DNA of 64,000 nt from Burkholderiaceae bacterium 26 (lineage in GTDB: Bacteria; Pseudomonadota; Gammaproteobacteria; Burkholderiales; Burkholderiaceae), in contig JYOB01000007.1 in assembly GCA_000955795.1 (NCBI GenBank), forward strand, positions 186,001 through 250,000, read 5' to 3'. How positions within the stretch are numbered: position 1 is the stretch's first letter; the number at the start of each line of letters is the position of its first letter. A program made the translations under genes and the position numbers. The notes beneath the pieces are model-generated. The model did no database searches. It was not told the origin of the DNA and was given only the letters and a program-made list of their open reading frames with translations. Shown here piece after piece: positions 46,210 to 54,413 of the stretch.

Positions 46210-46666
46210 GCCACCACAACACGTTTTTTTGGTACAAAAGCCCCGCATTACGCTTACGTCAATGGGCGTGAAGTGGGGCTAGCTGCTGCTGCCTGATCCT
46301 GCTATGTATAGAGGGTCCAGCACACCACCGATCGGGGTAAACAAAAAGGTTTACATCCCATTGATGGGTGCAACAAGCATGCTGGGGATTTATTCTGCGA
46401 TTTTGGCGGGGTTAATCCTCCGCGCCTGGCGACATAAACAAGAAAAACCGGAAGGAAATTGCGCCTGAATGGCATGCCAAGGTTTCGGCCCGGCGGCACC
46501 GCACTGCGGTGACTGCCGGTTGAACGGGGAAAATACCGAGACCGCACGCCAGAAGCATTTTCCACAAGCACGGCTGCATTGATTTTGGACCCAGTGGTCC
46601 AAATAGGCGCGGCAACAAGCTGATTCCGGAAATGGGCAAACAAACCATAACCAGACAGGCGGCGCA
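46210..46666. promoter_or_regulatory. Structured 457-bp intergenic region upstream of the second LuxR-type regulator
   Basis: Lower in GC than its surroundings and without a convincing gene. It holds a hairpin AGCCCC...ACGC / GCGT...GGGGCT (46239-46280, after flgN, without a U-tract), GTAAAC-AAAAAG-GTTTAC (46337-46354), CCCAT-TG-ATGGG (46357-46368), and a perfect 8-bp-arm repeat at 46584-46603. Confidence 0.5.
46584..46603. promoter_or_regulatory. Perfect inverted repeat TTTGGACC-CAGT-GGTCCAAA
   Basis: Eight-base arms with a four-base spacer, ending 63 bp before the regulator's start codon. This is the size and position of a dimer operator, so autoregulation by the LuxR-type protein is a reasonable guess. 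Confidence 0.5.
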
Positions 46667-47383
46667 GTGAAATCAATCGTAGTGGAGGCACACCCTTTGG
46701 TGCGTGCCGGCGCGACCCATGTGTTGCAATCCTTGCCGGCCATCACCGAAGTGGTCAGCGTCGAGCCGGACGAAGCTCTCTTTGAAAACCTCGCGGCGCA
46801 TGCGGACGCCGAACTGGCCCTGATCGGCCTGCCCTTACCCGGCATCGACGATCTGCCAGCCCTCTCCCGGCTGCTGCAACAGCCGCATCCCCGACATGTC
46901 GCCGTACTGGGCGAAACCGATTCCGCTGCGCATGTGCGTACGTTGATGCAATTGAATGTCTCGGCATATCTGCTGAAAAGCTATTCCGGCAAATTGATTG
47001 CAGCGGCATTGGAATTGGTGCTCGCCGGCGGCCGTTATGTGCCGGCGTCGATCGTGCTGACACGGCCTGAAGCCATTGCGGCAGGTTCTGCCAACGGTAA
47101 TGACGATGGCGCGTTGCTCGGCCTGACGCAGCGGCAATATGAGATTCTCGTCTTGCTCTCGCGCGGGCATCCGGTCAAAACCATCAGCCGCATGCTGAGT
47201 ATTTCCGAGGCGACAACCAAGGCGCATATCAACGCGCTGTATCGCCGGCTTGAAGTGCGCAGCCGTACCGAGGCTGTCTTCGTGGCCACGCAGCGTGGCG
47301 CCATGCTGCTGAATCAGCCAAACATTGGAGCCGAGGCCCCAGCGCCGCTCTCGCCGCCGTTGCGCCTGGCGCGCACCGGCTGA
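46667..47383 (+). CDS. LuxR/NarL-type regulator with degenerate receiver domain (second)
   Basis: The 238-aa protein (GTG start) has a receiver-like N-terminus and a LuxR helix-turn-helix near residues 150-205 (LTQRQYEILVLLSRGHPVKT, ATTKAHINALYRRL). The acidic pair is Glu-Ala (VVEAHP) and the phosphoacceptor position is Gly (ELALIGLPLPG), while the late Lys is kept (YLLKSY). It is therefore not switched by normal phosphorylation. It follows flgN and precedes a porin; no kinase gene is near. It parallels the regulator at 22968 in design but is not a close copy. Confidence 0.87.
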   Translation: MKSIVVEAHPLVRAGATHVLQSLPAITEVVSVEPDEALFENLAAHADAELALIGLPLPGIDDLPALSRLLQQPHPRHVAVLGETDSAAHVRTLMQLNVSAYLLKSYSGKLIAAALELVLAGGRYVPASIVLTRPEAIAAGSANGNDDGALLGLTQRQYEILVLLSRGHPVKTISRMLSISEATTKAHINALYRRLEVRSRTEAVFVATQRGAMLLNQPNIGAEAPAPLSPPLRLARTG

Positions 47384-47413
47384 CGCCGCCGCCCTTTCGG
47401 TTTTTCCACATAA

Positions 47414-47443
47414 CAAAAAACGGCGCCCGGAATCCGGACGCCG
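47414..47443 (-). terminator. Rho-independent terminator of the porin gene
   Basis: On the minus strand CGGCGTCCGGATTCCGGGCGCCG forms a GC-rich stem followed by TTTTTTGTTATG. It begins about 65 bp after the porin stop codon. It may also stop transcription from the converging regulator gene. Confidence 0.85.
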
Positions 47444-47507
47444 TTGCAAATGCCCGCCCACGCTGTCGAGACGTGGGCGGTGACAAGGAAAAGCAGAACG
47501 CGAAGGC

Positions 47508-48569
47508 TTAGAACTTTGCGCGAATGCCTACACCGAAGGTGTCAGCCGTCGAGAGGTCCGACACCTTGTCGCGGAAGTAAGCCGCATACACATCGGTGCG
47601 CTTGGACAACGAATAGTCGTAGCCCACCGCCCAGGTGTTGCGCTTCACGTCAGCCGCACCCGAAGTCTTCGTATAGGCATACGATGCCAGCACGGCGCCC
47701 GGGCCCACCGGAATCGACACGCCCAACTGACCGCCGTTGCTCTTCGCGTCGCCGGTGCTGATCGTGTTCTTGATGTACTGGTATTGGCCGTACAGCTTGA
47801 CCACGCCAAAGTCATACGTGGCACCCAACTGCCCCGCCGTCTGGCGCGCAAAGCCAGCCACCAGGCTGTTCAGGTCACCAGGCGCGCCGTCGTAGCGCAC
47901 CTGCTGGAACGCCGCCGTTGCTGCAAAGTTGCCACGGAAGTACAGCAGGCTGCCGCCCCACTTGTTCTGACCATTGTGGCCGGCTTGCTCGCCCGCGCCG
48001 TAGATCAGGTTGGCCGTCAGGCCGCCCATGTCCGGCGTGGAATACATGATCGAGTTGTCCCAGCCCGAATCCCCCACCAGGCCCGAGATACCTGCGGCGC
48101 CCGTACGGCCGTTGCCGAGGTAGGTGTGGAACACCATCGGCGAGAACGTATACGAATCGATGAACGGATTAAACAGGATCGTCGAAACGAAGTACGGCGG
48201 GGTGTTACGGCCGAGCTTGATCGAGCCCCAGCTGTTCGACTGCAGACCGACAAATGAATTACGGGCGAAGAAGTGGTCGCCATCAAAGCGGCCGGACTTG
48301 CCGGTGTCGGGGCGGAAGAACGCTTCCAGCGTGAAGATCGCCTTCAGGCCGTTGCCCAGATCTTCGCTGCCCTTCATGCCCCAGTATGACGTCGACATGC
48401 CGCCCGAGTTGACGCCCCAGGCGCGGTCCTGGCCCAGGTTCTTGGTGGCGCCCGCCCAGGCATCCACCTGGCCATACAGCGTCACAGACGATTGGGCCTG
48501 CGCCGCGCCTGCAGTCAGGGCCGCCGCGGCAGCCAGTGCGGCCAGCGAAAAACGTCGCTTGAGTTGCAT
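47508..48569 (-). CDS. Gram-negative porin (Burkholderia/Ralstonia type)
   Basis: Outer-membrane trimeric general porin, 353 aa. It has a clear signal peptide (MQLKRRFSLAALAAAAALTA, cleavage after AQA near residue 25), starts mature with QSSVTLYGQVDAW, and carries the porin features LGNGLKAIFTLEAFF and NSFVGLQSNSWGSIKLGR (loop/strand 3), ending with a strand and terminal Phe (GVGIRAKF). Substrate preference cannot be read. Confidence 0.95.
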   Translation of the reverse strand: MQLKRRFSLAALAAAAALTAGAAQAQSSVTLYGQVDAWAGATKNLGQDRAWGVNSGGMSTSYWGMKGSEDLGNGLKAIFTLEAFFRPDTGKSGRFDGDHFFARNSFVGLQSNSWGSIKLGRNTPPYFVSTILFNPFIDSYTFSPMVFHTYLGNGRTGAAGISGLVGDSGWDNSIMYSTPDMGGLTANLIYGAGEQAGHNGQNKWGGSLLYFRGNFAATAAFQQVRYDGAPGDLNSLVAGFARQTAGQLGATYDFGVVKLYGQYQYIKNTISTGDAKSNGGQLGVSIPVGPGAVLASYAYTKTSGAADVKRNTWAVGYDYSLSKRTDVYAAYFRDKVSDLSTADTFGVGIRAKF

Positions 48570-48829
48570 TGTTGATTTCTCCCTCTTGTGGTTCCGATGT
48601 GTTGAATCGACTGAATCAGCTTTGAGGCGGCAGGTGGCTCAACCCACTGCTGCTGAGATGGCGCCATGAATGCAACAGCCGTGCCAATACGTTGTCGGCA
48701 AAGCGTCGCTTCACAAATAAATACGTTTTCTGGGGAAGGGGCGCAGACTAGCTTGAATACTTTAGGCGGACAAGTCCCCATCGCGGGGTGTGTGGCGCCG
48801 TTTCTGCACCGGTCTGGCGCAGTGCGCTT

Positions 48830-49558
48830 TCAGTCGTTTTGGAGCACGCGGATGTCGACTTCGCGCGTGTAGCGCTCGGGGGAAAAATCGCAGTACGTGA
48901 GGGAGATCGGCACGTCGGCCACGCTGTAGCCGATGCGGCGCACGCGCACCAGGGGCACACCCGCTTCCACGCCGAGCTGGGCGGCCTGGTGGGCATCGGC
49001 CACACAGGCAAGCGGCGCCTCGCGAGAGCGCGCGATAGTCAGGTTGGCGCGCTGGAAGACCTGCACGAACAGGCGATCTTCAAAGTCGCGCGCCTCCAGC
49101 ATCGCCGCGAGCCGGGACGTCAGCCACGTGCGCAGCAGCATGATCGGCTGCCCGTCCACCTGGGCGCGCCGCTCGACAAACGCCACCTGCGCGCCCACCG
49201 CCAGATCAAGCGCTGCGGCCACGGTCTCGTCGGCCGCCTCCAGCCGAAATGCACTGACCGTATAGACGGCGCCCGGGACGTATTCCAGCGCTGCGTCGGA
49301 CTGGCCCGGCGCGTACAGCACCGGCCGATGCGGTCCCACGCGATCGAGCACCACGCTCCGCTGCCCCCGCGAGCGCCGGAGCAGCCCGCGCGCCGCCAGC
49401 TCATTCAGCGTGCGGCGCGCCGTCAAGCGCGATACGCCGTAGCGCTGGGCGACTTCGTTCTCGCTGGGCGCGATGCTGCCCGCCGGCAGCGTTCCGTGCA
49501 GGATGTCGAGCCGAATGCGGTCGGCCAGTTCAAGGTATTTGGGCAGGCGTGGCGTCAT
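48830..49558 (-). CDS. GntR-family transcriptional regulator (HutC/UTRA type)
   Basis: The 242-aa protein has an N-terminal winged helix (residues 8-70: APSENEVAQRYGVSRLTARR, TLNELAARGLLRR) and a C-terminal UTRA ligand domain with VFVERRAQVDGQPIMLLRTW-like strands and PLVRVRRIGYSVADVPISLT. HutC/UTRA members sense small metabolites. Its target is not obvious; the porin lies downstream in the same direction, 260 bp away with its own leader. Confidence 0.92.
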   Translation of the reverse strand: MTPRLPKYLELADRIRLDILHGTLPAGSIAPSENEVAQRYGVSRLTARRTLNELAARGLLRRSRGQRSVVLDRVGPHRPVLYAPGQSDAALEYVPGAVYTVSAFRLEAADETVAAALDLAVGAQVAFVERRAQVDGQPIMLLRTWLTSRLAAMLEARDFEDRLFVQVFQRANLTIARSREAPLACVADAHQAAQLGVEAGVPLVRVRRIGYSVADVPISLTYCDFSPERYTREVDIRVLQND

Positions 49559-49591
49559 GCCGTCGTTATACAGGAACGATCATCGGGCGCA

Positions 49592-49634
49592 GCAATGCAA
49601 ATGGCCCACCGGGCAGGTGGGCCATTTGCATTGC
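49592..49634. repeat. Perfect 19-bp inverted repeat between gntR and the H-NS-like gene
   Basis: GCAATGCAAATGGCCCACC (49592-49610) pairs perfectly with 49616-49634 around a five-base loop. It lies 34 bp downstream of the H-NS-like gene's stop and 34 bp upstream of the gntR start. It has no U-tract on either strand. It may end the H-NS-like message or overlap the gntR promoter. Confidence 0.8.
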
Positions 49635-49668
49635 ACGCTTGCGCGCGCGTCAGGCAGAGCCTGGCAGA

Positions 49669-49959
49669 TCAGGCGATCAGGAATTTATCGCGGTTCTTGC
49701 CGATCCAGGCCGGAGCACGGCCGCGGCCGGACCACGTTGCGCCCGTCTTCGGGTCACGGTACTTGGCCGGCACCGGCGCTTTCGCACCGGCACGGCGGCC
49801 GCGACGCTGAGCCAGGCCCAGGTCTTCAGCCGTCAGGCCATATTCGGCAACCGTCTGGCGCACTTGCTGGATAACCGCTTCCAGTTCCTTGGCACGCGCA
49901 GTTTCGATCTGCTCTTCGAGTTTGGCCTTTTGTGCAACCAATTCCTTGTATGTCGCCAT
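49669..49959 (-). CDS. H-NS-like nucleoid protein (Burkholderiales H-NS family)
   Basis: The 96-aa protein has a coiled-coil oligomerisation N-terminus (MATYKELVAQKAKLEEQIET), a basic linker (QRRGRRAGAKAP) and the C-terminal DNA-binding motif KYRDPKTGATWSGRGRAPAW, with the conserved tail KNRDKFLIA. It silences or bends AT-rich DNA. From the ATG at 49959, with GGGAG five bases upstream; the frame is open further but the extension is unlike the family. Confidence 0.94.
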   Translation of the reverse strand: MATYKELVAQKAKLEEQIETARAKELEAVIQQVRQTVAEYGLTAEDLGLAQRRGRRAGAKAPVPAKYRDPKTGATWSGRGRAPAWIGKNRDKFLIA

Positions 49960-49987
49960 ATGCGCTCCCAATAAATTCTGGTGTGAA

Positions 49988-50005
49988 ATCTGGTGTGGAC
50001 CAGAT
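49988..50005. promoter_or_regulatory. Perfect inverted repeat ATCTGGT-GTGG-ACCAGAT upstream of the H-NS-like gene
   Basis: Seven-base perfect arms, with an additional TCTGGTGTG half-site copy just before it (49978-49985 region). It lies 28 bp before the start codon in an AT-rich stretch (to about 50045), a common setting for autoregulated H-NS genes. The binding factor is unknown. Confidence 0.5.
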
Positions 50006-50037
50006 ATTAGATCAATTGTATTCATAACTGAAATCAA

Positions 50038-50427
50038 ATTTCAACGTTTTTGATCAAGCCCCTTCAAACCGCATCACTAAGCCAAAAATCAACTCGAGGC
50101 ACACCGGATGCCCAGGTTTCAACCCGAAAGCCAGATTGGCGCATCGGATTAGCGTGCGCGATCATGCAAGGCCGCAAGCTGGTATCGCGCTGCATTTCAG
50201 TGCCACCACCATAGCAAGCGCCGTCGGGTCCCGCAATTCCGGCTTTTGCCGCAAGCGTCAATCTGCAGCATCGCAGCAGTACAGCAAACGCAATATCAAT
50301 TCATACGCAAGCCGCCGCCCAGGTGTGCCATTGCACCGCGATGGCGCTCGCCATGGCATGCCAATTTGGCTTGGTCGTAAAACGATTCAAAGCACCACCT
50401 CCCAGGTTGCAGTTGGATGAGACAACG
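50038..50427. other. Intergenic region without a recognised gene
   Basis: About 390 bp between the H-NS-like gene and the small membrane protein. GC is below the local average at its left end. Short open frames exist but none has a ribosome site with plausible protein sequence. Nothing else is seen. Confidence 0.4.
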
Positions 50428-50787
50428 ATGAATTCGCTCTTGCCACGTCGTTTTTACTCTCTGCTTTTGGTCTTTGACGCGCTGGTCGGCTCCCTGTTTG
50501 TTGCCGCGACGCTTTTCTTTCCCGAACGTTCTGTCGAACGGATCAGCGCTTATTTGATCCTGACAATGGGAACATGCGTTTTGATGTGTGCAATCGGATT
50601 GGCACTGACGCATCGCTGGATCGATCAGCACTTCACCGTGCAGGAAAGTGGAAATGGCCGGGATTCCGAAATGGAACCAGCGCCGCCAGCCAAGCCACGG
50701 CAAACCGATTTGAAACCCGCCACCCACCCGAACAACATCGGGACCGACAAACCAAATCCGCAATGTGTTGTATCGGCCACAAACTAG
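50428..50787 (+). CDS. Small two-helix membrane protein, function unknown
   Basis: The 119-aa frame starts MNSLLPRRFYSLLLVFDALV and has two hydrophobic segments (residues 9-28 and about 39-60, ISAYLILTMGTCVLMCAIGL) followed by a hydrophilic Pro/Lys/Asn-rich tail of about 55 residues. Codon use is less GC-rich than its neighbours and the ribosome site is weak, so it is only probably a gene. The next gene, 139 bp on, is a c-di-GMP protein. No family recognised. Confidence 0.5.
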   Translation: MNSLLPRRFYSLLLVFDALVGSLFVAATLFFPERSVERISAYLILTMGTCVLMCAIGLALTHRWIDQHFTVQESGNGRDSEMEPAPPAKPRQTDLKPATHPNNIGTDKPNPQCVVSATN

Positions 50788-50925
50788 GCTTTGCGCCGCG
50801 CACGACTTTTGCGCATCATGAAGAGCATTGCCCTCGGCTTCCGGTAGCCGGCGTTCTCGTGGCCAGCGTCGCCCGAGGTCCATGCTGAGTGAGATATTGG
50901 GCAATACCTCAGGTTGGAGCGTGGG

Positions 50926-53595
50926 ATGCCAGACGAAATTTCCTACCCGTTGTCGGCGCAAAGCCTTCCGGTTCCGCTCTATGTGGTGCTCGAAGGCCGC
51001 ATCGTCTTTGCCAATGCAGCCGGCGTTTGCATGGTGCGGGCGCTTTCGTCCGACCAACTGCTCGGCGAGCCCTTTTCGCGCTTCTTCCAAGACGTGCCCG
51101 CCTGGCTCGAGACCCATACCGGCGGCGACGCCGATGCAAGCCCGCCCGATGCTGGCGCCACGTCGGCGGCGCAACTTGTCTCCGCCCTTTGCGCAGGCGA
51201 CTCCAACGAGGTGGTCAGCGTTCGGCTGACGGTCACGCCAACCCGCTTTGACGGGCTGCCGGCGCAGCAGGTTGTCGTGCACGGATTGCCGCTGCCGCTC
51301 GATGCGCAACTGCCGGGCAAGGCCGGCGAACGCGTGCTCAGCGTCGAGGCCATTGGTGCCGCGCTGCCGCACGAGCATCTCGATCATCTGCTTTCCACAC
51401 TGCCGTCCGCCGCCTCGCTGGGCGAGCGGTTGCATGCTGCGCTGCGGGCGCTGGAAGCAGCGTTGCCATCGACGCTCTGCGTGGTGGTGCGTGTCGTCTC
51501 CGGGCGCGCGAGGCTCTATGGCACGCAGCGCGCCCGGGCGAAGCTGGCATTGCGCGACGATCGTGCAGCGCACCTGCCCACCGCAGCGCAGGGTGAATTC
51601 GATATCGAACTGGCACGCATCGCGCCACTGCTCAATGAGCTGGCGCCCATCGAGCTGATTCGCGAAACCAATGCGCCCACGGCTGTGCGCGAAGCGCTCG
51701 TGCGCGTGTTGGATACCGCGCAGCCGACATGGCTGTGCCGTATCCCGGCCCAGCATGGCGGCATGGCCGTCGCCGATGATCTGCTCTGCCTCTTCTTCCC
51801 AACGGCCAACCCGACCGACGACGCAACGTTGCGCGCCGAGTGCGGCCGCTACATCGCCGCGCTGGTCAAGCTGCTGCGCCTGGAGAATGAATATCGCCAG
51901 TCCCGCGAGCTGCGCGATCAGTACCGGCTGGTCGTCAATCATTTGAGCGAGGGCGTGCTGACGCTGTCCACCGATGGCCGCGTGCTGTCGTACAACCGCA
52001 GCGCGGCCGAGATCCTGCGCATGTCGGGCCCGTCATGGAAAGGCCGCCCGCGTGTGGCACTGAACGACATGATGTTGGGCGAAGACGGCGCCATCCTGCC
52101 GCGCGCCGCATGGCCCTCCACGCTGGCCGCCCGCACGGGGCGCGCGATCAGCAACGTCGTCGTGGGCGTGCCGGCTGGCAATGGGCAGATCGTGTGGCTG
52201 CGTGAATCGGTGCTGCCGATGTTCTCGCCAGACAGCGCATCACCGCATGCGGTGCTGGTCATCTTTACCGACATCACGGCCGAGCGGTCCGCCTACGAGC
52301 AACTTCGCCTGCTGGAGACCAAGGATTCGCTCACGGGTCTGCCCAATCGGGCGGCGTTCATCGAGCGGCTCGATGCGCGGCTGACGCTGCCGTCCACGGG
52401 GGAATCCGCGCTGCTGTATATCGGGCTGGACCACTTCAAAACCGTGAACGAGGCGATGGGGCACCACGTGGGCAACCAGGTGCTGAACATGGCGGCGCAG
52501 CGCATCCGCACCCAGGCAGGCCAGCGCGCGTTGCTGGCCCGCCTGGGTGGCGACCAGTTCTGCGTGGCCATCGATGACCCGAAGGCCGCCGACACACTCG
52601 CGCAACAGGTGCTCGACGCGCTGGCCCGCCCCTTCACCGGCGGCGAACGCGAGGTGCATTTGTCCGCCAGCATTGGCGTGGCGGCCTACCCCGAAGACGG
52701 CGCCGATGCGGCCTCGCTGGTCAGTCACGCTGAAGCCGCCATGTACCGCGCCAAGGAAAACGGCCGCAACCGCATCACCCGGTATTCTCGGGCGCTGGAA
52801 ACACAGATGCTGCGCCGCTTCACGCTCAACGAGCGCATGCGGCGTGCGCTGGGGCGTGGTCAGGTGCGACTGGTGTATCAACCCAAGTACGCGCTGGAAT
52901 CTGGCGAACTGGTGGCGGTCGAAGCGCTGATGCGGTGGTCCGACCCCGAGCTTGGCGCGGTGTCGCCCACCGAGTTCATCGACGTGGCGGAGGAGTCGGG
53001 CTACATCCTCGAACTCGGCCGCTGGGCGCTCATGCAAGCCTGCGCGCAGGGCGAGGCATGGGCGCGCAAGTTCGGCTTCACGGGCCGCATGGCGGTCAAC
53101 GTGTCCGCGCGGCAGTGCGATGCCGGCGTGATCGAGCGCGACGTCGACGAGGCACTCAAGTCCTCGGGCATGGCGCCGGGCCGGCTGGAGCTTGAATTGA
53201 CGGAAAGCGTGCTGCTGGCCGACCGGCAATCGACACAGCGTCTGCTGATGAGTCTGGCCGCGCGGGGCGTGCGTATCTCCCTTGATGATTTCGGCATCGG
53301 GTTCTCTTCGCTGTCGTATCTGCGCAGCTTGCCGATCCACAACATCAAGATCGATCGATCGTTCATCAGCGGCGTACCCGGGGTGGCCGACTGCGTGGCA
53401 CTCACCAAGACCATCATCGCAATGGCCCGCGCACTGAACATGACGGTCACGGCCGAAGGTGTGGAGACCCCCGAGCAATCGGCGTTCTTGTCCGCGCACG
53501 CATGCGACGAAGTGCAGGGCTTCCTGTTTGGGCGACCCCTTGAAATGTCTGCACTGGAAGAGTTGCTGCGCACCCGAAGCCGCGCGCAGGCATAA
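50926..53595 (+). CDS. PAS-GGDEF-EAL protein with degenerate GGDEF; probable c-di-GMP phosphodiesterase
   Basis: The 889-aa protein has an N-terminal PAS-like segment, a GAF-like region in the middle, a second PAS near residues 335-450, a GGDEF domain (about 465-620) and an EAL domain (about 640-880). The GGDEF signature is GGDQF (residues 541-545) and the usual metal Asp is Gly500 (YIGLDHFK), so cyclase activity is probably lost. The EAL side is intact: EAL at 666, NVSARQ, ELTES, LDDFGIGFSSL, IKIDRSF and AEGVETPEQ. ATG at 50926 has GGAG six bases upstream. Confidence 0.92.
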   Translation: MPDEISYPLSAQSLPVPLYVVLEGRIVFANAAGVCMVRALSSDQLLGEPFSRFFQDVPAWLETHTGGDADASPPDAGATSAAQLVSALCAGDSNEVVSVRLTVTPTRFDGLPAQQVVVHGLPLPLDAQLPGKAGERVLSVEAIGAALPHEHLDHLLSTLPSAASLGERLHAALRALEAALPSTLCVVVRVVSGRARLYGTQRARAKLALRDDRAAHLPTAAQGEFDIELARIAPLLNELAPIELIRETNAPTAVREALVRVLDTAQPTWLCRIPAQHGGMAVADDLLCLFFPTANPTDDATLRAECGRYIAALVKLLRLENEYRQSRELRDQYRLVVNHLSEGVLTLSTDGRVLSYNRSAAEILRMSGPSWKGRPRVALNDMMLGEDGAILPRAAWPSTLAARTGRAISNVVVGVPAGNGQIVWLRESVLPMFSPDSASPHAVLVIFTDITAERSAYEQLRLLETKDSLTGLPNRAAFIERLDARLTLPSTGESALLYIGLDHFKTVNEAMGHHVGNQVLNMAAQRIRTQAGQRALLARLGGDQFCVAIDDPKAADTLAQQVLDALARPFTGGEREVHLSASIGVAAYPEDGADAASLVSHAEAAMYRAKENGRNRITRYSRALETQMLRRFTLNERMRRALGRGQVRLVYQPKYALESGELVAVEALMRWSDPELGAVSPTEFIDVAEESGYILELGRWALMQACAQGEAWARKFGFTGRMAVNVSARQCDAGVIERDVDEALKSSGMAPGRLELELTESVLLADRQSTQRLLMSLAARGVRISLDDFGIGFSSLSYLRSLPIHNIKIDRSFISGVPGVADCVALTKTIIAMARALNMTVTAEGVETPEQSAFLSAHACDEVQGFLFGRPLEMSALEELLRTRSRAQA

Positions 53596-53597
53596 AA

Positions 53598-53630
53598 AAA
53601 CGGACCAAAGGTTTAACCTCGGGTCCGTTT
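53598..53630. terminator. Bidirectional rho-independent terminator
   Basis: AAACGGACC / GGTCCGTTT (53598-53606, 53622-53630) with A-rich and T-rich flanks on both sides, between the convergent phosphodiesterase gene and the small lipoprotein gene. It can end both messages. Confidence 0.88.
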
Positions 53631-53662
53631 CTTTTCAGGTCGACGCCCAGGTCGAACCGAAA

Positions 53663-53866
53663 TCAACGCGTCGATACGTTGCCCACCAGGCCGCCCAGCG
53701 CGGCGCCGCCCAGCGTAGCACCGGGGCCGCCAATCAAGGCTGCGCCGGCCAAGCCACCCACACCCGCACCAATGGCGGTATTACGTTGACGTGCCGTCAT
53801 GTCGGCACAGCCGGTTGCAGTCAGCAGCGTGGCACCGGCCAGCAGAATCGTCAGTACCCGAACCAT
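53663..53866 (-). CDS. Small glycine-zipper lipoprotein
   Basis: The 67-aa precursor has a lipoprotein signal peptide with lipobox LTATGC (Cys20) and a mature part dominated by glycine-zipper repeats (AIGAGVGGLAGAALIGGPGA, then LGGAALGGLVGN). Such proteins insert in the outer membrane or envelope and are often induced by stress; a precise role is unknown. AAGGAG lies six bases upstream of the ATG. Confidence 0.85.
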   Translation of the reverse strand: MVRVLTILLAGATLLTATGCADMTARQRNTAIGAGVGGLAGAALIGGPGATLGGAALGGLVGNVSTR

Positions 53867-54067
53867 GTTCTTCTCCTTGAATGCGTCGGTCGCGATCAGC
53901 CATCGCGTATCGGAAGTCTGGCCAACGGGCGCTCAATATGCTGTTTCAAGTTGTAATCAATCGTTGCAATGTGCAGACCGGCGTCTCCCGACAATCCCCT
54001 GCCACATTCGCGAGCAGCGCCGATCAAAACCCGTCACCACGCGGGTCGGATGATGTTTCCCACAGAC

Positions 54068-54282
54068 TTATCCACATGTTCTGTGCATAACCTGCCCAAA
54101 CGGCGAAGACCCAGGTCACAAAAGGGCTTGACGGGTTTGTGCAAACGTGCAGATCACGTAAAACGTATGCGCGCGGGGTGAGTTATCCACATCGAAGGTG
54201 CCTGTTACATCGTGCAACAAACCCTTGTGCGTCAAATGCTTGCGGGAGGTTCTGCAAGCGGTGCGCACGATGCTGTGGACAA
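54068..54282. other. Cluster of four DnaA-box 9-mers
   Basis: Two perfect TTATCCACA boxes (54068-54076 and 54183-54191, plus strand), TGTGCATAA (54082-54090, i.e. TTATGCACA on the minus strand) and TGTGGACAA (54274-54282, i.e. TTGTCCACA on the minus strand). Such AT-rich 9-mers are rare by chance in DNA this GC-rich. No replication gene is adjacent. It could be an origin, a remnant of one, or a DnaA-titrating locus. Confidence 0.7.
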
Positions 54283-54311
54283 GTGGCGTCGACCGAAAAC
54301 GCGTCGTGAAG

Positions 54312-54413
54312 CGCTCGATTAGTTGCGGATACAACGCTCGATTAGTTTGGGATACACCGTCCCTGTATCAGCCGCAAAGTCTTACTGGGTAAGGCGTATC
54401 CGTAACTAATCGA
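54312..54413. repeat. Iteron-like repeats CGCTCGATTAGTTnnGGATAC (two direct, one inverted)
   Basis: Direct copies at 54312-54332 and 54335-54355 (23-bp period, differing at two or three bases) and an inverted copy GTATCCGTAACTAATCGA at 54396-54413. They start 30 bp after the last DnaA box. Layouts like this occur as replication iterons and at the ends of some recombinase-driven elements. Confidence 0.75.

Noticed and set aside
46302-46691. 129-codon minus-strand frame in the region upstream of the second LuxR regulator.
   Set aside because: No family resemblance, no ribosome site, and it runs through several inverted repeats that look regulatory.
50296-51942. 548-codon minus-strand frame opposite the PAS-GGDEF-EAL gene.
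   Set aside because: Opposite-strand shadow of a well-supported gene; low-complexity Arg/Gln/Gly composition and no ribosome site.
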